Source: Prostheceraeus crozeri (Eukaryota; Platyhelminthes; Polycladida; Euryleptidae). From it: a stretch of DNA of 64,000 bases. The position numbers and the translations under genes are program-made. Positions 56,291 to 64,000 of the stretch are shown one piece after another (position 1 is the first letter of the stretch; the number at the start of each line of letters is the position of its first letter). The stretch is from NCBI GenBank assembly GCA_907163375.1, contig CAJQUW010009006.1:1-64000 (forward strand), given 5' to 3'. The notes below the pieces were generated by a model, which ran no database searches, had not been told where the DNA came from, and worked only from the letters and a program-made list of their open reading frames with translations.

Positions 56291-56645
56291 CGATATATCA
56301 CCGATGCACAATCAATCAATTTTCAACATAAATTCAATGTCAATTATTGTTTAGTATTTATTAAAGTAACATTATCTTTTCAGGCTACTAACGAAGCATG
56401 ATACAAACATCACTACAATTCTCAAATTTCATTTAAATGCAGTGAATGCAGATGAATAGTCAGGAGGATTCTTCTTTGTCTTCTTTCTTATTCCCATATT
56501 TTCGTTTTCACTTTTTTCACTTTTCTGAATCTTTTTCATAGTTTGCTGAGGGACATCTTTCGTGCATAGGTTCGTCATCTTACCCAATCGGTAATTTAAA
56601 ATATTACTAGTACTCATTAAATAGTCTCATTTTAAGTAATACAAA

Positions 56646-56750
56646 ATCTACATTCTTTCAAAAACTGCCCCATATTTCGGCTGTCGCAACTTGAATTGCT
56701 CTACTAAAGGTGACTGTGACATATTGGGCAGTTTTTGAAAGAATGTAGAT
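56646..56750 (+). ncRNA. microRNA-like hairpin 2
   Basis: 30-nt arms (56646-56675 and 56721-56750) with about one mismatch, core acattctttcaaaaactgcc, and a ~45-nt loop. It lies ~360 bp from hairpin 1. Confidence 0.4.
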
Positions 56751-59689
56751 AATTGTATAAGTTGCAGCCTTGGCTTTCATTAATTTCATTGGTATAGTCT
56801 CATTTTGGTTTACTCAATTTCTCCAAGTTCCTTCATCAACATCATGAAGAAAGGATCAACATGGAAGTCAACTGAGTGGAATTGAGAGCATACTAATCGA
56901 AATGAACTATTGAAAATCTACTTTGAAATGAAGCTCAGATTCCCGACAGTCATATGAACATGTTTCATCAGTTCAAATATCCATTTCTGGAAAATTTCAG
57001 AAAAACGAACATCAAAAACAAATGATAAAGTTAAGGAATGTATGTCAACAAACATAAGCAACTTAGATGTGTAAATTGGCTGTTTAAATGCCCCACAATC
57101 AGACAATTTTATCGCTTTTGTAGCGACTCTTGATTTAAAAATGAACTGTCATTTGTGCACATAACCTTTTGCTTGTTTCATAATTGACCTTTACAACTGC
57201 AGCATACGGTACTTTGGCGAACAACAGAGCTGCCTTTTCAAGTATCCTCGACGCTATCAATTCTTCAAGCTTACCTGATGGTATATTTACGCGTTTTTCA
57301 GTAGTCGTATTCCAACCTGTTTAAGAGCAAGTTGATGACAAGGAAATAAAATGCTGGATAGGATATTAGAATAACGGTCTCAAAAAAGGATAGAGTTTGA
57401 TTTCCAACGGTTCCCAGAAATTATGCTCGCTATCTGAGCCGTGCACGACTAATCGATAATAAAATCTATAATCGCACAATTATGCTGCTATGCAATGCGA
57501 CGCAAAGAAGTACGCTAAAATGGTTCACGATGTTTCATAAAATTAAGGATTCAAGAATATTGACGTTTTATTTGAGAATGCTTTGGCGTTGATAATTTTC
57601 AGCATTAAATCAAATTTTACAGTCCTCTGTCGTTTGATAAGTAATATTTCTTACAATTAATTGTATTCTATGTTTTCAACACATCCAACTAACAATCATG
57701 TCTTGCATCGTCAATAATTTTTTAATTAAAAGCCATCAATTCAAATGTTCATCATTTTGACGATGCGCCTAAACATACATGTACATTATATGCATACAGT
57801 GCACACTTCAACAGGTTCTTGAAATAATGAATTTGTTTGTTTGTCAACTTCTAAAAATGCAATTTAAGGGAAATCAGTCCATCCTCATGATACATACTCA
57901 AGATTTAATCCGACCCATCCATACCATGTAGGCCAGCAGTGAGGAAGCAAGACGAAGTTTGGTACAGAAATATGAAATCCCTGTAGAATAGACGTATAAA
58001 AGAATCATAATTGCAACAACAAAAAAAATTCAGTCCCGATTATCATAATTAGCACATCAATGGCATCGATAACGTTCTTGAGGCTGAAGTAGTTAAGACA
58101 ACGAGCCATAACTACATTATTGGAAATAACATCCAAGTCTGTGCTCCGGGCAAATTTTGAGCAAACTTTGAAAATGCAACCAATTACACTGATTCACAAA
58201 TGCAGAAGAAAAAAATTTTATTCGCATGAAACCAACTTTTTCTGGGTATTTCGAGCATCCTAAGAACAATGGTGCTATTCATTTTGCTCCAACAGATCAA
58301 GTTCCCTGGTAAATAATGCATCAATATTTATGCAAAATCATGTATTTCTTCAAAACCTTTGTGAATTTTGATACACAGATCAGTAGGCCCCCAATTTTTG
58401 TTGAAGTCCTTCATTGAATCCATACAAAATTAGCATTGAATTAGATTCTAAGCAATTCAGCGCAACTATATTTTAGTCCTGCTGTTCAGGACATTCGTGC
58501 CATGTACACATGCATGCATGGGCCTAGTCGACATTACACGAAGCCATTTTCATAGCTGCGTACTATATTCATTAATTCAATCTCAACTCATGGCGCATAC
58601 GCAGTGAATCAGCCAATCACAGTTCAATCGTATTGCTATTGGCTGAAATTTGAATCTCACGTAGCCGAAGCACTAGACAGACTGTTCCGCTTAATCACAG
58701 GGGCGTCGGAACGATTTTTTACTAGGGGTAGCAATTTTTTTTTCATGGACAACCCTTCGATTTTTAGTAGGCCTATATTCAAGCACCATCGCCCGAATAT
58801 TTCAGATTTAGTGAGGCTAACAAGACTAATTTTATTCACATGGGCGCACAGTAGACTTGTGACATAATTCTCATGCATGTATATGTACTACACGTATCAT
58901 TTGTGGGATGATGTAACTCAAAAGTCAAAAGTAAGAAATCAAAGAGTATATTTCACTCAAACTCATAAAAACTACGCGCATGCACGTGTGTAGGCTGCAT
59001 GTACTGCAATCAATGTAACAAATTTATAAACATGAGTATGTATGGTGAGTATGGCAATGAATCGTCTGAACGACACTATTACGATGAAAACTGTTTCCAA
59101 AAGTGTTAGATGTGCTGAAATTCAATGATTAATCCAGCTATACTGACATTTCTATCTAAACTTCATTTTGTGAAGGTAGGTCTACTAAGGCAACATTTGA
59201 TGAAAATAATTCTGAGCTTTCAAAGAACTACTAAGTACCCAGCCGCCACTATACTGCATAGCATTTAGTAATGTCAACCTATACGATGTAAACAATGTCA
59301 GCCTATTAAATACAAATGTGTCTCAAAATTTTCCCATTCATAAAAATTGTAAACCTATTTTTGAGAGACGTCACAAAGCTGCTTGACTACTTACAAATAT
59401 CCGATGGTTCGGTTTTGACGTGACATGTAGGTACAATTTATGGCAACTGCTACTTCACTTTCTGCTGGTCAATGCAAAACCAGGTCGACACATCGATACA
59501 CTTCGGCCCGACATGATTTTTGATTCTAAAATCTAGTATCATGTAAATGAAGATTATACATGTACATCTTTAGGTCATTACATCTCACCACACATCGTTG
59601 CCAAATCGAGCTTTCCTCTCGGGAGTACGGGAAGCAAACTCTCTCATAATAGAGGAAATGCTCAATTCCATGGTCTGATGTTTAGATAC
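56751..59689. other. No gene; one orphan hAT end at 58698
   Basis: CAGGGGCGTCGGAACGATTT starts at 58698 and has the form of a hAT terminus; the matching right end was not found. The rest shows nothing recognisable. Confidence 0.45.
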
Positions 59690-60006
59690 TTAATGTACAT
59701 GAAGAAGAATCAAGTGAGTTAGGCGTGATTGAATCATAGTACATCGGTAATCAGACTTTAGGCGGCGCAAGGCACTGAATGTCCTTTCAGCAGATGAGGC
59801 TGACGCTGGTATGGTGATGATTATCTGAATGAGTTTAATTACCTCCGAAAGCAAAATCCTAACGGCTTTCGGCTGTTTGGCTAAATGCTTCAGCAACGCT
59901 GAAGCTTGTGTTGGATCATCCACATTTTCCGTCTTCAAGAAAGACGACAGCATTCGTAGCTGTGCAGTTAAAGACTCTAGATTGAAGTCAGTGCGGTGAA
60001 CAGGCA

Positions 60007-61608
60007 AAATTGATTTCAACTCATTGACACTTTTGTCTCTTCTATGAAGAACACTTTCGAAATTAGTTAATGTTTCAAAATCTGGCTGATGGAATCGTCT
60101 TTTCAGTTCTGCTGTTACCCGATCGATGGCTTCGAAATAAGATACTTTCAGATTCTTATCCGATGAGTCAGTTCTTCGATGTCCGTAAGCTTCGACAGTG
60201 TATGTGTATCTCGAAGGTAGTTTTGATGATCGTGTAGTCTCTGATGTAGCTGCGTTGATGCTTGAATCTTTTTTGGTCTTCATCGTCATCATAGCACTTT
60301 CTTCAATTTCAATGAACTTGTCGTCACTCCTCATCCCTTCAAGCTCTGTAATCAATATCTCAACAATGCTCTTCACATCAGAGGCTGGAAGTCCTGCCGT
60401 CTGGAGCGTCACAGCAACCTCTTCGCATGGCTTCAGGATAGCTACAGCCATTTGAATTCCCACTAGGAATTTTTTCTTCTCCATTTTCCGGACGTGTCCC
60501 CGTAAAGTCGACCGAACTTCTGGTCTGGTGCTCCCCTTTGAAATTGATTTCAACTCATTGACACTTTTGTCTCTTCTATGAAGAACACTTTCGAAATTAG
60601 TTAATGTTTCAAAATCTGGCTGATGGAATCGTCTTTTCAGTTCTGCTGTTACCCGATCGATGGCTTCGAAATAAGATACTTTCAGATTCTTATCCGATGA
60701 GTCAGTTCTTCGATGTCCGTAAGCTTCGACAGTGTATGTGTATCTCGAAGGTAGTTTTGATGATCGTGTAGTCTCTGATGTAGCTGCGTTGATGCTTGAA
60801 TCTTTTTTGGTCTTCATCGTCATCATAGCACTTTCTTCAATTTCAATGAACTTGTCGTCACTCCTCATCCCTTCAAGCTCTGTAATCAATATCTCAACAA
60901 TGCTCTTCACATCAGAGGCTGGAAGTCCTGCCGTCTGGAGCGTCACAGCAACCTCTTCGCATGGCTTCAGGATAGCTACAGCCATTTGAATTCCCACTAG
61001 GAATTTTTTCTTCTCCATTTTCCGGACGTGTCCCCGTAAAGTCGACCGAACTTCTGGTCTGGTGCTCCCCTTTGAAATTGATTTCAACTCATTGACACTT
61101 TTGTCTCTTCTATGAAGAACACTTTCGAAATTAGTTAATGTTTCAAAATCTGGCTGATGGAATCGTCTTTTCAGTTCTGCTGTTACCCGATCGATGGCTT
61201 CGAAATAAGATACTTTCAGATTCTTATCCGATGAGTCAGTTCTTCGATGTCCGTAAGCTTCGACAGTGTATGTGTATCTCGAAGGTAGTTTTGATGATCG
61301 TGTAGTCTCTGATGTAGCTGCGTTGATGCTTGAATCTTTTTTGGTCTTCATCGTCATCATAGCACTTTCTTCAATTTCAATGAACTTGTCGTCACTCCTC
61401 ATCCCTTCAAGCTCTGTAATCAATATCTCAACAATGCTCTTCACATCAGAGGCTGGAAGTCCTGCCGTCTGGAGCGTCACAGCAACCTCTTCGCATGGCT
61501 TCAGGATAGCTACAGCCATTTGAATTCCCACTAGGAATTTTTTCTTCTCCATTTTCCGGACGTGTCCCCGTAAAGTCGACCGAACTTCTGGTCTGGTGCT
61601 CCCCTTTG
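60007..61608 (-). repeat. Perfect in-frame triplication, 3 x 534 bp
   Basis: Units start at 60007, 60541 and 61075, each encoding the same 178 residues (KGSTRPEVRSTL to RDKSVNELKSI). I see no differences between copies, and the reading frame stays open through all three. Identity implies a very recent event or an assembly error. Confidence 0.85.
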
Positions 61609-62309
61609 AGGCTATTAGTTCATTAACAGTTGCTTTCACTCTATCAAGGTTGTCCAAAAATCGTTGCATTGCCTTGACTCGAACAACCCATCGAGTAGGA
61701 CAAACAGCCAGAAGATGCAAGGGTCTTTCCTTGTCGTCTTCAAGAACAGTCTCATACAATGTCCGTCGCTTTGATGATTCTCTTATGATTTTACTTACAT
61801 CTTTTACGACCAGTAAAACATCGCTGAGCAATGACTTCCTGAACGACAAGATCCAAAGCATGATTGCAACAGTGCACATGCAGGCATTTCGGTTGTATCC
61901 TTTTCAAGTTCGCTTGTACCCCATCAAGCCGTCCTGACATATTAGAAGCTCCATCAAAGCAGACTCCTCTGAGATTTCTTGCATCTAGTCCGACTCGGCG
62001 AATAACGTCAATGATGCAGTTTGTCAACGACTGTCCTGGTTGATACAGACCAGCAAAGAGCTCTGCAACATCCAAGCTATCCTGAGAGACGTAGCGAAAT
62101 GTGATGGAAAATTGCTCCTCACCTCCTTTGTCTGTGGTACTGTCCGCTATAAACGAGTAAAATGTTGCTTCATCTTTCATTTTGTTCATTTGAGATCTCT
62201 GCAAGGTATGTGTCAGTAGTTCGATTACTTCATTTTGAATGTCTGCGCTGAGCCATTTATCTCTGCGAGAGAGCCATGAATCCAAAACAGGAATATCTGT
62301 ACGTCTCTC

Positions 62310-63366
62310 CAGACCCGTAGCTAAGGGGGGCCACGGAGGCGGTGCCCCACCTGCAAAATTTTTCGCCCCCCCTAGAAAATCATGGTGAAGATACGGTTAA
62401 ATGGACTGGAAACTATAATTTCTGTATTTTTGAAACTATAATTTTTAAGTTAACGAAAATTTATGAAAATTGATGTCTTCACATTTCCGAAAACTACTTT
62501 CGTTTTACTTTCGGACTGGAGCTGGATATACACAATGCGATCTATCATCAGAAAATGAAATGAAATCCATTATGTTTGAATTAGTCGATGTCATCGTGTT
62601 TGAGTTCAAGCGTCGGTTCAAAGATAACGAATGGTTGTATGGTGCCACCTCAGCTGCATCAAGAAAGGTGTCGAATTTTTTTCTCGTCATGCTCTCATAC
62701 CTCTAGAAAAATCGGTATTATCATACCAGATGATTCAGAACTCATGGTTGCGAGAAATCTACTAGAGAGGACGTTGCCGATTGCCGACCATAACGACTAC
62801 AAAGAAGTTCTCGCTGAAATTTATGAGCAACGGCTCGCCTTTCCCAATGTCTACAAGATGCTGGCAGACGTTTCTACGATCGGCAACAGTACAGCTACTT
62901 GTGAAAGTAGTTTTCTACTGAAGCAAGAACTGACACCCCTACGCGACGTTCCATGACACAAGAGCGAAAAGCGAATCTGGTTCTCCTGGGATTTGAAAAG
63001 GAGCGAGCTAATTCATTGGATTTGGATGAATTTTTAGTCCTTTTTTCAAAATGACCTCGTAGACTTCAGCTCTTTTGAAAAAAAACTAATTATTGAACAG
63101 GAATTGTTTTCTTTTGGCTTTAACATCTGCCTATGCGGTATATGTTGTACATGTACATAATTGGCATATCAGCAATTACTCAGCACTCATGTATGTGAAG
63201 TACGTAGTCTTTATATACTTAAATAATTTCATATTTCAATATAGTCAGTATCCGTCTTTATTATTTAAAACTATCATGTAAAAGCAGCACATTGTTCATT
63301 TTTGTTTTGAAAATTCATCAGAAAGTCGCCCCCCCCCCCTAAGAGCAGCGTCTGGCTACGGGGCTG
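62310..63366 (+). mobile_element. Second hAT element nested in the first
   Basis: The ends are CAGACCCGTAGCTA (left) and, reversed, CAGCCCCGTAGCCA (right), each next to a G- or C-run. The 8-bp duplication cgtctctc is exact (62302-62309 and 63367-63374). Inside, on plus, are remnants of a hAT C-terminus: VYKMLADVSTIGNSTATCESSF (split over ~62850-62915 by normal reading), then in a shifted frame RRSMTQERKANLVLLGFEK. It is a deletion derivative with frameshifts. Confidence 0.85.
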
Positions 63367-63876
63367 CGTCTCTCCTTCAGCAACAGCATGAGATTTCCGT
63401 CAGATTCTTCGCTACTACCTCTAAGAGGTTGACCTGCAGCAGTCAAATATCGAATTGATCCGACGATCGCAGTCATGGCCTCCCAAGCTTGTCTCTGTTG
63501 TTTCCTTGTAGCCTGCGAAAGCTGGACATTTGTTGAAGTGGATTTCCGTGCGCTAAGCAACTTCGAGTGGACAAGTAAATGATGATCGCTTTTCTCGTGG
63601 TTCGATAAAACGCTGACTGCTTTGCTCCAAGTAGAGAAACCGCTTGCAAGAAAAGCTGCTTCTTTAGGTAGCAGGATAAGCCTAGGTAGATATGCTTTTG
63701 TACAGGTGTAGCAGGTAATAGAATCTTACTTTTCATTACAATGAAGCCAGTTATACAATTTGAACCATTTAGCTTGGCAGCGTCGCCCATTACGAATAGG
63801 AAAATTGTAATTCTGATCAGGTTGAAATGGCTCATTTGGAAAGTCAATATCTGAGGGGTCGGTTTCAGAGTTTGAG

Positions 63877-64000
63877 GAGTCTTGAGATGTAGCAGAGGAG
63901 CGATTACAGGTCACAGAGATTGAGAGTCTTGCGATGTAGCAGAGGAGCGATTGCAGGTCAAAGAGATTGAGGAGTCTTGCGATGTAGCAGCAGATGAGTT
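63877..64000. repeat. ~48-bp tandem repeat at window edge
   Basis: Two and a half copies of a unit with gagtcttgcgatgtagcagagg and, ~30 bp on, gattgcaggtcaaagagattga. On the minus strand they encode Ser/Thr/Gln-rich repeats ahead of the transposase zinc finger. They run off the right edge. Confidence 0.7.

Larger units (their letters stand above)
59690..64000 (-). mobile_element. hAT (ZMYM1-like) transposase gene, split and partly triplicated
   Basis: In gene order (right to left): a serine-rich repeat region at the window edge; a TTF-type zinc-finger region (WFKLYNWLHCNEKS at ~63760); a DUF4371-type core (IADSTTDKGGEEQFS and FDGASNMSGRLDGVQANL, 62285-61800); CPTRWVVRVKAMQRFL (~61680); and the C-terminal hAT dimerisation domain (ASSAERTFSALRRLKSD, ~59750). 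Damage: a 1,057-bp hAT element inserted at 62310, one frameshift near 61.8 kb, other frame changes in the zinc-finger part, and three tandem copies of a 178-residue segment. The stop is at 59690. Such genes are often annotated as zinc finger MYM-type protein 1-like. No terminal repeats of its own were found. Confidence 0.8.

Noticed and set aside
60198-61523. Three identical 85-codon plus-strand frames
   Set aside because: Antisense shadows of the triplicated hAT transposase segment.
1-64000. tRNA or rRNA genes and LTR retroelements
   Set aside because: No cloverleaf boxes, rRNA-like stretches, LTR pairs or gag/pol proteins were seen; the only retroviral-type integrase belongs to the Polinton.

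Overview
The window is animal nuclear DNA. It is AT-rich with sparse coding, has GT-AG introns, and carries many kinds of transposon (Polinton/Maverick, hAT, Tc1/mariner, a LINE, small inverted-repeat elements). Repeated short motifs around taggcctac and tacatgta suggest a marine invertebrate, but the species cannot be named from this sequence. The only host coding sequence I can defend is one EF-hand exon (44996-45120, minus strand).

Layout. 1-3870 is a minisatellite with 30-bp monomers and ~320-bp and ~2.01-kb higher-order periods. It runs into 3871-9072, an inverted end fragment of a Polinton. 9073-19222 is mostly unassigned, with a Tc1/mariner remnant and one orphan hAT end. 19223-20046 is a non-autonomous hAT element. 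20798-42145 is a full-length Polinton, 21,348 bp, with ~0.7-kb terminal inverted repeats (TIRs) and an exact 6-bp target duplication (ttcatg). 42152-64000 holds the EF-hand exon, a dead LINE split by a small element, a foldback element, two microRNA-like hairpins, and a hAT (ZMYM1-like) transposase gene that has a perfect in-frame triplication and is split by a second hAT element.

The Polinton. Its plus strand carries a cluster of tiny TATA-driven genes near the left end, protein-primed DNA polymerase B, and in the middle two related small genes followed by a TBP-like gene. Its minus strand carries the integrase with chromodomain, packaging ATPase, hexon-like major capsid protein, adenain-like protease, two basic core-like proteins with Q-x-G-G cleavage motifs, two RING-like proteins, and two large paralogues of the F54H12.2-like type. 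Several genes are open; the element as a whole is a fossil with roughly half a dozen or more breaks. The matching ends and exact target duplication suggest a fairly recent arrival.

The most unusual signal is at the Polinton's left end and in the fragment at 3.9-9.1 kb. Each tiny gene is followed, 30-34 nt after its stop, by a 6-bp stem and 4-nt loop that nearly fits the metazoan histone mRNA 3' stem-loop (GGYYYU, loop, ARRRCC, ACCA). A UUCG-capped hairpin and a hairpin with a constant TG-CTAT-CA tip come next. The CTAT hairpins occur at least eleven times with different but still complementary stems, all in the same element orientation, as expected of a selected RNA (or single-stranded DNA) fold. 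Together with a TBP-like gene, this suggests a Polinton with its own transcription and RNA 3'-end arrangement.
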